Shown here in pieces: positions 16,700 to 24,803 of a stretch of DNA of 39,282 bases (positions are counted from its first letter, which is position 1; each line of letters begins with the position of its first letter). The notes beneath the pieces are model-generated. The model was given only the letters and a program-made list of their open reading frames with translations. It did not search any database and was not told the DNA's origin. Origin of the DNA: an uncultured Spartobacteria bacterium (lineage in GTDB: Bacteria; Verrucomicrobiota; Verrucomicrobiia; Chthoniobacterales; UBA6821); NCBI GenBank assembly GCA_903847935.1, contig CAINEX010000140.1:1-39282 (forward strand). Reading direction: 5' to 3'. Position numbers and translations under genes: made by a program.

Positions 16700-17611
16700 C
16701 TAAGGCGTGATGATCCCTGTGAATCCGTGGCTGTTGGTGGGGTCACGATACCATCCGGCAATCCGATTTCCAGAAATGGCATTGATGGAGGTCCCGATGG
16801 TGGCGAGCGGATGGTCGATCGTGGTGAACTCCCGACCATTGTAGAGGAATCCGTGGGAGATCCCGAGATCGTCATAGTAGTTGCCGACGATATTGGTTCC
16901 GGAGATCCCGTTGGCCAGTGTGCCGTAGGCGGCCTTCGGGTTGACGATGCTTTTGAAGTTGGCGCCGTCGTAGAGAAAACTGCTCCACTGATTGGTTCCC
17001 GATTTGCAGACACCCACGACGTTCTTCCCATCAACGGCCAAGAGGTAACTGGTGGTGCCGGACGTCGGTGAATCAATCGTTGTGTAGGTGGCTCCGTCGT
17101 AGAGGAAGCCGTGGGTTTGAGGGGTGCCATCGTAGTAGTTCCCCACGATGGTCTTCCCTGAAATGCCGGTGATCATGGTGCCATCGGTCCCCTTCGGATG
17201 ATCGATGTGAGTGAATGTCGAGCCATTGTAGAGAAATCCGTGTGTCTTCAACTGCCGGTCGTAGTAGATGCCGACCACATTGGTGCTGGAGACGCCTCTG
17301 GCGTAGGTTCCCTTCTTGCCGATCGGTACCTGCAACGGAGTCCACTTGGTGCCGTCATAGAGAAATCCCCGAGTCCTCCCGCCATGATCATAGCTCCCCA
17401 CGACCTGACTTCCCGAGAGCCCATAGGGACAGATGAAAATGGAGAAGGGAACGTCCGGAGGTGTGGGAAGGGAGTCAAAGGTGACTTCGGCATGAAGGAG
17501 TGCCGATATCATCCCCAAGAATGTCACAGCCATGATAGCGGGAATAAACCCGCCGAGCAGGAGGCGTCGGTTCATGCGGCGAGAAGTCAAAGGAGTAGCT
17601 GAAGATCCCAT
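16700..17611 (-). CDS. HAF-repeat extracellular protein
   Basis: This protein of about 300 residues has a signal peptide (MNRRLLLGGFIPAIMAVTFLGMISALLHA, from the ATG at 17575) and a body of about five repeats, each 45-50 residues. Each repeat carries THGFLY(D/N)G, then a T-(F/Y)-TTID-like strand and a 'GTxxxGISGxxIVGNYYD'-like turn, as in the HAF extracellular repeat family. The repeats suggest a beta-propeller-like or beta-sheet fold. The track GTG start is 17617. I use the ATG at 17611; the ATG at 17575 also fits and gives a cleaner signal peptide. It ends the minus-strand cluster, 76 bp after the alginate-lyase gene. Binding of the degraded polysaccharide is possible but only inferred from context. 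Confidence 0.85.
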   Translation of the reverse strand: MGSSATPLTSRRMNRRLLLGGFIPAIMAVTFLGMISALLHAEVTFDSLPTPPDVPFSIFICPYGLSGSQVVGSYDHGGRTRGFLYDGTKWTPLQVPIGKKGTYARGVSSTNVVGIYYDRQLKTHGFLYNGSTFTHIDHPKGTDGTMITGISGKTIVGNYYDGTPQTHGFLYDGATYTTIDSPTSGTTSYLLAVDGKNVVGVCKSGTNQWSSFLYDGANFKSIVNPKAAYGTLANGISGTNIVGNYYDDLGISHGFLYNGREFTTIDHPLATIGTSINAISGNRIAGWYRDPTNSHGFTGIITP

Positions 17612-17687
17612 AGGCACTCTAGGGGTTCAGCAACCGGAACGGGAAAAAGACCTTTTCCGTTTCTCTTGGCTCTGATGCGTTGCCCCT

Positions 17688-18959
17688 CTACTGCACCCAG
17701 AGGATGGGTTGGGTGATGGCGATGTTGCGTTGGATCTCCTCGTCCGAGGGGTCGGGGTGGAGCTTTGTCCAGAGTTCGATATAGGTGGGGTCGCCGTAAG
17801 CGATCCCGCCCAAGAGGAGAGCTGGCTGACGGGTGGGCCATCCGGCCCAGGCCTGCACATCGGGTTTGAGGGGCCAGCTCGATTTGTCCGCCAGGTAGGG
17901 CTCCATGTAGGCGATCCCTTTCTTGATGCTACGGCCGTCTGGGAGCTCGAATGCCCAGAGATTCTCTTCAGGCGTGGAGAGAACCCTGCAGAGTGTGGTC
18001 ATGTTATCGAGCTGGAAGATGGAGTAGGCGTAGGGCTTTGTCCGCTTGAGCTCGAGAGGGAAGCTTCCGTTTGGCGCCATCTGCTTCGGAATGAAGACCT
18101 CCTTGAACTGCCTGCGGCACTCGGCCAGGCGCTCCTGATCCCCCGTGAAGGCTGCAAAGACAGCGGCCTGCAGCCAGAAAGCGACGGAGTGATTGTTCTT
18201 GGCCGCCGCTTCGTCTTGGCCGTTTTTACTGGTGATCATCCAGTCGAGGTAGTCGTGGAACCATGATTTCAGCCCCGCAACGGTCTCTGCTGGGAAGGCA
18301 GGGGACTTTTGCATGGCTGCGATGGCGACAGGAACTTCAATCAGGTGAAGGGTATCGATGATGCCGATGCCCCGACCGTTCGGGAAGGCTCCGGCAACCG
18401 TCTGGGCGTGCTGGAGGTTTGGATTCATCTTGGTCTCGGGATCCAGGAAGAAGACGCGGAGCATCTCGGCAGCCTTGGCGGCATACTTGTTCTCCCCAGT
18501 GATCAGGTAGGCGGCTCCTAGGGCGGCCACGGCGTCCCTCAGTTTGCGGAGTGCGACCCGGTGATTCGAGAAGTTGGCCGGATTGCTCTGGCCGTCGCGC
18601 TGGATGTATGGGAGTCCATCTGGTTTGGAGGGATCCGGCCACCAGTAGTCGCCGTTGGAGTAATAATCATGGATGCCGGCAGGGCTGGCAGGGGCTTTAG
18701 TCTGCGTGATGCTGAGGGGTGCAAGGAGCAGGGCGGCATCCGCAGCCTTGAGGATCCTGTTCCGATCGATCGCCGCCACATCGGGGGCCTTGTTACCCGG
18801 GTGGGGAATCGAAGCAAGGAACGAGGCGGAGGGCGTGTTCGTCGTGGCTGGGGAGGCTGGGGTAGGGGAAGCAGGTGTCGGGGAGGGATCTGCCGCTGTT
18901 GTCCGATCCGTTCCGAGGAGGAGAAGCGTCAGCAGTGCAAGGGAGGTGTGCTTGATCAT
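17688..18959 (-). CDS. Alginate lyase family protein (PL5-like), secreted
   Basis: The 423-residue protein has an N-terminal signal peptide (MIKHTSLALLTLLLLGTDRTTA), a Pro/Ser/Thr linker with a duplicated SPTPA (about 24-45), and an (alpha/alpha)-barrel-type lyase domain. Visible family features are YSNGDYWWPDP (100-110), RDGQSNP, GRGIGIIDT (195-203) and the active-site segment NNHSVAFWLQ (255-264), whose Asn-His pair matches the catalytic NNHS motif of PL5 alginate lyases. Action would be beta-elimination on an uronic-acid polysaccharide outside the cytoplasm. Many Pfam alginate-lyase-domain proteins have never been tested on alginate, so the substrate is open. It is 18 bp downstream of the GH2 gene in the same operon. 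Confidence 0.85.
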   Translation of the reverse strand: MIKHTSLALLTLLLLGTDRTTAADPSPTPASPTPASPATTNTPSASFLASIPHPGNKAPDVAAIDRNRILKAADAALLLAPLSITQTKAPASPAGIHDYYSNGDYWWPDPSKPDGLPYIQRDGQSNPANFSNHRVALRKLRDAVAALGAAYLITGENKYAAKAAEMLRVFFLDPETKMNPNLQHAQTVAGAFPNGRGIGIIDTLHLIEVPVAIAAMQKSPAFPAETVAGLKSWFHDYLDWMITSKNGQDEAAAKNNHSVAFWLQAAVFAAFTGDQERLAECRRQFKEVFIPKQMAPNGSFPLELKRTKPYAYSIFQLDNMTTLCRVLSTPEENLWAFELPDGRSIKKGIAYMEPYLADKSSWPLKPDVQAWAGWPTRQPALLLGGIAYGDPTYIELWTKLHPDPSDEEIQRNIAITQPILWVQ

Positions 18960-18977
18960 GTTCTTGGTGCTTCTGTG

Positions 18978-21446
18978 TTACTTCTGGCTGTGGATGGGAA
19001 GGAAAACAGTCGGAAGGCCAGGGCTCGAGACACTTGCCACAGAGTCCGCTCCGTTGGTCTGGATGCTGATGAGGGCACGCCCGTTGTACATCTGGACCGA
19101 TTTGGAGCCGGTCGAGGTTCCCAGATTGTCGATCAGGGTTCCGTCGCCCGTGAGGCCGAAGCGTACAGGTATTGCCGCATCAAGGCACTGGACCCCATTC
19201 TTATCGAGAACCTGAGCCTCAATGGTCACCACTCCCTCCTCGCGCGATACTTCCTTGAGTGTGAGTTGAGAGGGTTTATCCCAAGGGGTGCTCTGGTACC
19301 TCTGGTGAATCTCGTCGGTGAAGGACTTTCCATCCTTTTGGCCGACAGCCTTGAGGGTATTCTCTCCGTCATTCAATTTCACGGACCAGCTCAAGCCGGA
19401 TGCCGGAAACTCACCGAGCTTACGTTCCTTGACTCCCGCCGAGACTCCGTTGACGAAGAGCTCCACCTTGTCGCAGTTGGAGAAGACCTTCACCTGCTTC
19501 TCCTCACCCGGCTTGCCCCAGCGCACGGGCCATGTGTGGCCGTAGATGTGGATCATTGGCTTGTCGCTCCAGTAGCTCTGGAAGACGTAGTAGCTCTCCT
19601 TCGGTGTGCCATCACGTTCTTCGACACCCTTTTGATTCACTCGTGGAACCGGATTTTCGGGACGGAGTGGGGTCGCGAAGTCCTTGAAGATCCAGGCAGC
19701 GGATCCGGTGAGGTTGGTCATCTGCTCCTGCTCCTTGAGGTGCCAGTCAAACAGGTTGATCATGTAGCTCTCGGACCAATCTCCATCCTTCGAGGGGCGG
19801 GCGGGACCCCCGTTGCCCTTGTAGGCGCTACCGACTTCAGCCGTTCCCTGTCCGGTAGAGACATCGCCAAGGAACTTCTCGGGTTCCTCGGAGTGACGTC
19901 GCGCATGACTGTCGCCTCCATATTCCGCATGGAAAAAGTGAGGCACCTGTTTGATCCACTTATCGACGGCCTTGGCGTACTCGGTGTAGCGTCCGCTGTA
20001 CCATCCGGCCCAGATGCTCGGGGAGTAGACATCGACGATGTCCTTGCAGAAATCACAGCGCCTGATCGTGGTTTTCCGGGAGGGATCGAGCTTATGGGCA
20101 AGCTCGTTCTGTGATGACATGAAGGCGCGGACTCCGGCCTTGTCATAGACGGGGAAGTCTCCCTCCCAGTCGTTTTCGTTACCAAGTCCCCAAAGGATGA
20201 TGGAAGGATGGTTGTAGTGTTGGTCGATCATGTTGCCGAGCATGTCGCGGCACTGCTGCTTGTAGCCTTCGCCGCCGAGACCGCCTCGGCACCAAGGCTC
20301 CTCTTCCCAAGCCAGGATGCCCAACTCATCGCAGAGATCAAGGACCAGGGGAGCCTGCTGGTAGTGACTGAGGCGCACGAAGTTCACGCCCATCTCTTTC
20401 ATTGATTGGAGTGTCTTTCGGACGACCTCATCGGGTACTGCTGCCGCCACGCCCGCATGATCTTCGTGGTAATGGGTGCCACGGAGGAGGAGGCGCTCGC
20501 CATTCAGCTTGAAGGGGCCATGCTCGACCCACTCGAATGAGCGGATGCCAAATCGCCCTGCGACCTCCTCATCTCCTTTGGGAGACTTCAGGATTACCGA
20601 GAAGTTGTAAAGGGCGGGAGATTTTGGTGACCAGAGTTGTGGTGATTTCACTGTAAAGGCGGCAATCTCCTTCTCCCCCTGCCAGGGTTCACTCTGCAAA
20701 TCGGCTGTTTCAACGACCTTCCCCGATGGGTCGGTTACTTTCAGGGCAAGGTTTAGTTTCTCTTTGGAATCTGTCGGATTGTAAAGTCGGGCACGGACTT
20801 TGACCTTGGCCTGAGCTGAAGTTTCCAGAATAGGTTCGACATGGACCCTCTCGACGGAGACTGCCGGCACATAATCAAGATAGACATGGCGGTAGATGCC
20901 ACCGTAACGGTTGAAATCGCTCAGATCCGAGGGGACCATCTCCGCATCGCGTGAGTTGTCGCATTTCACAGCGACGGGGACTTCACCCTTGTAGGCGGGA
21001 TTGGCGAGGGCCTTGGCCACTGCGTCGGTGATATCGACGGTCCACTCGTCGTAGCCCCCGACATGAGAGCCGACTTTATCAAGGCCGACGAAGACTTCGG
21101 ATTTCTGACCGGCTCCGTTGAAGTGGAGTATGGTGCGTCCACCCGCGTAGGGGTTCGAAACCTTGAGATGGGTGCGGTACCATCCGGGACCCTGATAATA
21201 CCGGACATCAGGATCAACGGCATCACGAGCATTGAAGCAGTGGGGTAGGGTCACCTGTTTCCACTGCACATTGTCGGTAGCCTTGTCGCCGCGCCAGATC
21301 TCCCAGATGCTCCCCAAGGAGCCCTGATAATACTCCCATCCCTGATCCAGCACCTGCCTGGTCTGGGCCTGAGAGATACCTGTAAGTGCCAAAACGGCTC
21401 CTAAAATTAGGAGCCGTGGTGAGAGAAGGGAGGAGGTTTTTTTCAT
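18978..21446 (-). CDS. Glycoside hydrolase family 2 enzyme, secreted
   Basis: The 822-residue protein has a signal peptide (to about residue 27, ISQAQ), then the GH2 sandwich domain (PGWYRTHL near 87-94, DFNRYGGIYRHVYL near 177-190), an immunoglobulin-like domain and the TIM barrel from about 310 (NGERLLLRGTHYHED). The acid/base is Glu424 in LWGLGNEND and the nucleophile is Glu508 in HAEYGGD, both as expected for retaining GH2 enzymes. A C-terminal domain (DGENTLKAVGQKDGKSF) follows. Activity could be beta-galactosidase, glucuronidase or another beta-glycosidase; the sequence does not decide. Its ATG overlaps the stop of sulfatase 1 (ATGA, 21443-21446), so desulfation and chain cleavage are probably co-translated. 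Confidence 0.93.
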   Translation of the reverse strand: MKKTSSLLSPRLLILGAVLALTGISQAQTRQVLDQGWEYYQGSLGSIWEIWRGDKATDNVQWKQVTLPHCFNARDAVDPDVRYYQGPGWYRTHLKVSNPYAGGRTILHFNGAGQKSEVFVGLDKVGSHVGGYDEWTVDITDAVAKALANPAYKGEVPVAVKCDNSRDAEMVPSDLSDFNRYGGIYRHVYLDYVPAVSVERVHVEPILETSAQAKVKVRARLYNPTDSKEKLNLALKVTDPSGKVVETADLQSEPWQGEKEIAAFTVKSPQLWSPKSPALYNFSVILKSPKGDEEVAGRFGIRSFEWVEHGPFKLNGERLLLRGTHYHEDHAGVAAAVPDEVVRKTLQSMKEMGVNFVRLSHYQQAPLVLDLCDELGILAWEEEPWCRGGLGGEGYKQQCRDMLGNMIDQHYNHPSIILWGLGNENDWEGDFPVYDKAGVRAFMSSQNELAHKLDPSRKTTIRRCDFCKDIVDVYSPSIWAGWYSGRYTEYAKAVDKWIKQVPHFFHAEYGGDSHARRHSEEPEKFLGDVSTGQGTAEVGSAYKGNGGPARPSKDGDWSESYMINLFDWHLKEQEQMTNLTGSAAWIFKDFATPLRPENPVPRVNQKGVEERDGTPKESYYVFQSYWSDKPMIHIYGHTWPVRWGKPGEEKQVKVFSNCDKVELFVNGVSAGVKERKLGEFPASGLSWSVKLNDGENTLKAVGQKDGKSFTDEIHQRYQSTPWDKPSQLTLKEVSREEGVVTIEAQVLDKNGVQCLDAAIPVRFGLTGDGTLIDNLGTSTGSKSVQMYNGRALISIQTNGADSVASVSSPGLPTVFLPIHSQK

Positions 21447-23134
21447 GAAGCGGAAGAAGAAACTTTAGCAGGAGGCTTTGCCCCCTGCCATCCCTTCTTC
21501 CACTGATCCATGAGTTTTTTGACCAAGTCGGCATTCTCGGGCTTCTTGGCAATGTTGTAATTCTCCTGTGGGTCGCTCTGGTGATCGTAGAGTTCGATGG
21601 CATCCACCTTCGAGTGATCGTCACGGGCGACCCAGACGGTGAAGCGATAGCGATCGGTCCTCATGGAGTATCCCATGAGAGGGAATGGTGCACCTCTTCC
21701 TTTGGGGCGAGGATATTGACTGAAGACAGCCGTCTTCCAGGATTGGTCAGGATGATCAAGCAAAGGAGCAAAGCTCGTCCCTTCAAGATGACTTGGGAGA
21801 GGAAGTCCTGCCAACTCGGACAGGGTTGGATAGATATCGACATGCTCCACCAGGGCCTTGCTGTGCTGTCCGGCATTCTTCATGTCAGGCACGGAGATGA
21901 TGAGTGGTGCATTCACGTCGTTCTCGACATTGGTGTGCTTGCCCCAGGTGGCATGTTCGCCAAGCTTCCATCCATGATCACCCCAGAGGATCACGATGGT
22001 ATTCTTGTCGAGGCCGAGTTTTTGAAGTTCATCAAGCACCTTGCCGATCTGGGCATCCGTGTAGCTGATGCCCGCGAAATAGGCCTGCTTGAGCTTATGC
22101 TGAACTTCGTCAGGAACACGTCCCGTTGCTGGAACTCCCTTGTAGGCTCTGAACTCGCCATCCAGCGGATTGAGAGCGTACTCCGGAGCATCAACGGGTA
22201 GGAACTGATTGGGAGCCAAGTCAATCTTGTCAGGATCATACATATCCCAGTATTTTTTCGGGGAGACCCAAGGGAGATGGGGCTTAATGAAGCCGACCGC
22301 GAGGAAGAAGGGTTGATCTTTCTTGGCTAATTCCTGAAGGGTCTGGACAGCGAGATCGGCAACCTTGCCATCCGTGAAGGTATTATCGGGAACATCCGCG
22401 CATTCGTAGATGGGGCCGCGGATGTTGGCTTTGCCACCCTCTTCAGCGCCTCCGGCATTGGCATCCTTCCCTTTACCCTTTTTCTTTTTACCCTTTTTGC
22501 CGGTTGAAAGCGCATTGGTCGATGCATCGGCTTTGGAATCAAGTCCCGGAACTGAATAAGAGCTTGGTTCGGCTCCTGCGTTATCACCCTTGGAACCATC
22601 GGGTTCACCCTGAATATTTTCATTTTTACCGACACGGGCTGCGTCTTCAGGGAGGGCATAGATGTCAGCCTTGGGAACTTGCCAGGGAACCGACCATGAG
22701 GCCTCGTCGTTGAGATTGCCATGGAAAATCTTCCCCATGCCTTGGACGAAATAACCGTTGTTTTTGAAGTTCTGCATCAGCGTCGTGACATTCGGAAGCG
22801 TGGTGCGGAAGTGAGTCACCAGATCCCATACTTTGGTCGTATCAGGACGAGTTCCTGTGAGGAGTGAGGTGCGTGATGGTGAACAAACAGCCTGTTGGAC
22901 ATAGGCACGATCAAAAACCATCCCCTTTTTTGCCAGACCATCAATATTCGGGCTGTGGATGTAGTCCTTGCCGTAGCAACCGAGTTCGGGACGTAGATCG
23001 TCACACGCGATGAAAAGGACGTTTGGCTTCTTGGGAGCCCCGGTTGCGGTTGCAGAGTTCGTGTCCGCTTTCACGGAGGCAGTCAGTGCCAACAACAGGG
23101 TTGTTGCTACCAAGGATGCATTTTTTATGTTCAT
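21443..23134 (-). CDS. Secreted S1-type sulfatase, iduronate-2-sulfatase-like (paralogue 1)
   Basis: The 563-residue protein has a signal peptide ending near VKA-DT. The metal-binding DDLRPELG is at 45-52, and the sulfatase signature CSPSRTSLLTG has Cys84 as the residue to be converted to formylglycine. HGWKLGEHATWGKHTN forms the second signature. CSPSR needs an anSME or FGE maturase, not seen here. LRPELGCYGKDY and the overall length match the iduronate-2-sulfatase-like subgroup; the true substrate is unknown. Residues 213-223 hold a lysine-rich insert (KKGKKKKGKGK) flanked by Gly/Ala-rich sequence and not expected in a sulfatase core. It couples to the GH2 gene by ATGA and is one of three close tandem paralogues. 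Confidence 0.93.
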   Translation of the reverse strand: MNIKNASLVATTLLLALTASVKADTNSATATGAPKKPNVLFIACDDLRPELGCYGKDYIHSPNIDGLAKKGMVFDRAYVQQAVCSPSRTSLLTGTRPDTTKVWDLVTHFRTTLPNVTTLMQNFKNNGYFVQGMGKIFHGNLNDEASWSVPWQVPKADIYALPEDAARVGKNENIQGEPDGSKGDNAGAEPSSYSVPGLDSKADASTNALSTGKKGKKKKGKGKDANAGGAEEGGKANIRGPIYECADVPDNTFTDGKVADLAVQTLQELAKKDQPFFLAVGFIKPHLPWVSPKKYWDMYDPDKIDLAPNQFLPVDAPEYALNPLDGEFRAYKGVPATGRVPDEVQHKLKQAYFAGISYTDAQIGKVLDELQKLGLDKNTIVILWGDHGWKLGEHATWGKHTNVENDVNAPLIISVPDMKNAGQHSKALVEHVDIYPTLSELAGLPLPSHLEGTSFAPLLDHPDQSWKTAVFSQYPRPKGRGAPFPLMGYSMRTDRYRFTVWVARDDHSKVDAIELYDHQSDPQENYNIAKKPENADLVKKLMDQWKKGWQGAKPPAKVSSSAS

Positions 23135-23175
23135 GGTGTTTTTGTCAGGGGTTGAAAGTGCAGTGATTTAAGCAA

Positions 23176-24756
23176 TCAGGATTTGGGTGATGTGGATGAA
23201 GTCGGAGGTTTATTCCCCTGCCATCCTTTGTTGTATTGATCCATCAGGGTTTTCACGAGTTCAGCATTAGCCGGATCCTTGGCGATATTGGTGTTCTCTT
23301 GAGGGTCGGTCTTGTGATCGTAGAGTTCGAGTGCATCAATTTTGGTGTGATCGTCCTTATTGCACCAAACTGTAAAGCGGTAGCGGTCTGTCCTCATCGA
23401 ATAACCCATGAGTTCATTTCTCGGGTATTGATTGAAGGCGGCCGTTTTCCAAGGAAGCGAGAGGTCGTTGAGAAGAGGCTTGAAGCTCGTGCCCTCAAGA
23501 TTTGAGGGGAGTGGAATTCCCGCAAGTTCAGCGAGAGTCGGGTAGACATCGACAAACTCCACCAGGGAGTCTGTTTTAGAACCTGCGTTTTTCATGCCGG
23601 GAACAGAGATGATCAGAGGAGCGTTGGCATCGTTCTCAACGTTGCTGTGCTTGCCCCATGCGGCGTGTTCGCCAAGCTTCCAGCCATGGTCGCCCCAAAG
23701 GATCACAATGGTGCTCTTGTCGAGACCAAGTTCCTTGAGTTCTGCCATCACACGGCCGACTTGTGCGTCTGTGTAGCTGACACTGGCGAAATAGGCGTGC
23801 TTGAGCTTATGTGCAAGATCATCGGGAACTGGCGTCCCCTTGGGGGACATCCCCAGATACTGATAGATTTCACCATCATACTTCCGGATCGCATAATCAG
23901 GGGCATCCTTGGGATAGAAGGGGTTTGGAGCCAGCTTAATGGATTGCTCGTCATACATGTCCCAGTATTTTTTTGGAGCAACCCAGGGTAGGTGAGGCTT
24001 GATGAAGCCGACAGCAAGGAAGAAGGGTTGATCCTTCTTCGCAAGCTCCTTAAGGGTCTGGATGGCAAGGTCGGCCACCTTTCCGTCCTGATAAGTGTTG
24101 TCCGGCACGTCGGCGCACTCATAAACCATCCCACGTTGGGCGCCTCCGCCCTCTTCATTGTCACCGCTTGCGGCTTTTTTACCTTTTTTCTTACCCTTTT
24201 TCCCCTCTTTGGCTGTTGGTGGGTTATCGGGTTCTCCCTCCACATTGGCCGTTCCCTTCGCCTCTGACTGATTAAGGGCATACTTTGGTGCCGAGGGAAC
24301 AACCCAAGGGACCGACCAGGAAGGCTCGTCATTGAGATTGCCATGGAAAATCTTCCCCATGCCTTGCGTGAAGTAGCCGTTGTTCTTGAAAATCTGGGGA
24401 AGCGTCTGCACATCCGGAAGGGCCTTTCTAAAATGGGTGACGAGATCCCAGACCTTCGTGGTGTCTGGGCGCATCCCGGTCAAAAGGCTAGAACGTGAGG
24501 GAGAGCAGACCGCTTGCTGGCAATAAGCACGAGTGAAGACGATACCGTTGCTGGCCAAGGCATCGATGTTTGGACTCTTGATGTAGTCCTTGCCGTAGCA
24601 ACCGAGTTCGGGACGCAGATCATCCACCGCAATGAAAAGCACATTCGGCTTCTTCTGTGAGTTCGGTTGGCTTTGTGCCGAAGCGTTCTGGCAGAAGGGG
24701 GTGAGCGATGTGATCAGCAGGGATGCTGCCAAGAGGGCGTTGTGACGTTTATGCAT
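23176..24756 (-). CDS. Secreted S1-type sulfatase, iduronate-2-sulfatase-like (paralogue 2)
   Basis: I chose the ATG at 24756 (526 residues) because it gives a normal signal peptide (HNALLAASLLITSLTPFCQNASA), whereas the track start at 24867 would overlap the upstream gene by 64 bp. DDLRPELG sits at 45-52 and CSPSRSSLLTG has Cys84, the same position as paralogue 1. DHGWKLGEHAAWGKHSN is the second signature. Residues about 183-194 form another lysine-rich insert (EGKKGKKKGKKAA), placed like the one in paralogue 1. It is followed by paralogue 1 after 41 bp. The function is hydrolysis of a sulfate ester outside the cytoplasm, after maturation to formylglycine by an enzyme encoded elsewhere. Confidence 0.92.
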   Translation of the reverse strand: MHKRHNALLAASLLITSLTPFCQNASAQSQPNSQKKPNVLFIAVDDLRPELGCYGKDYIKSPNIDALASNGIVFTRAYCQQAVCSPSRSSLLTGMRPDTTKVWDLVTHFRKALPDVQTLPQIFKNNGYFTQGMGKIFHGNLNDEPSWSVPWVVPSAPKYALNQSEAKGTANVEGEPDNPPTAKEGKKGKKKGKKAASGDNEEGGGAQRGMVYECADVPDNTYQDGKVADLAIQTLKELAKKDQPFFLAVGFIKPHLPWVAPKKYWDMYDEQSIKLAPNPFYPKDAPDYAIRKYDGEIYQYLGMSPKGTPVPDDLAHKLKHAYFASVSYTDAQVGRVMAELKELGLDKSTIVILWGDHGWKLGEHAAWGKHSNVENDANAPLIISVPGMKNAGSKTDSLVEFVDVYPTLAELAGIPLPSNLEGTSFKPLLNDLSLPWKTAAFNQYPRNELMGYSMRTDRYRFTVWCNKDDHTKIDALELYDHKTDPQENTNIAKDPANAELVKTLMDQYNKGWQGNKPPTSSTSPKS

Positions 24757-24803
24757 GAAAGTATGGGTGTAAGACTGATGGGATGAGAGTGGGAGGGGAT
24801 GAA

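Noticed and set aside
18561-20114. 517-residue plus-strand ORF opposite the GH2 and alginate-lyase genes
   Set aside because: Its protein is Gly/Val/Arg-rich with no domain, and the minus-strand genes carry clear motifs. It is a codon-bias shadow.
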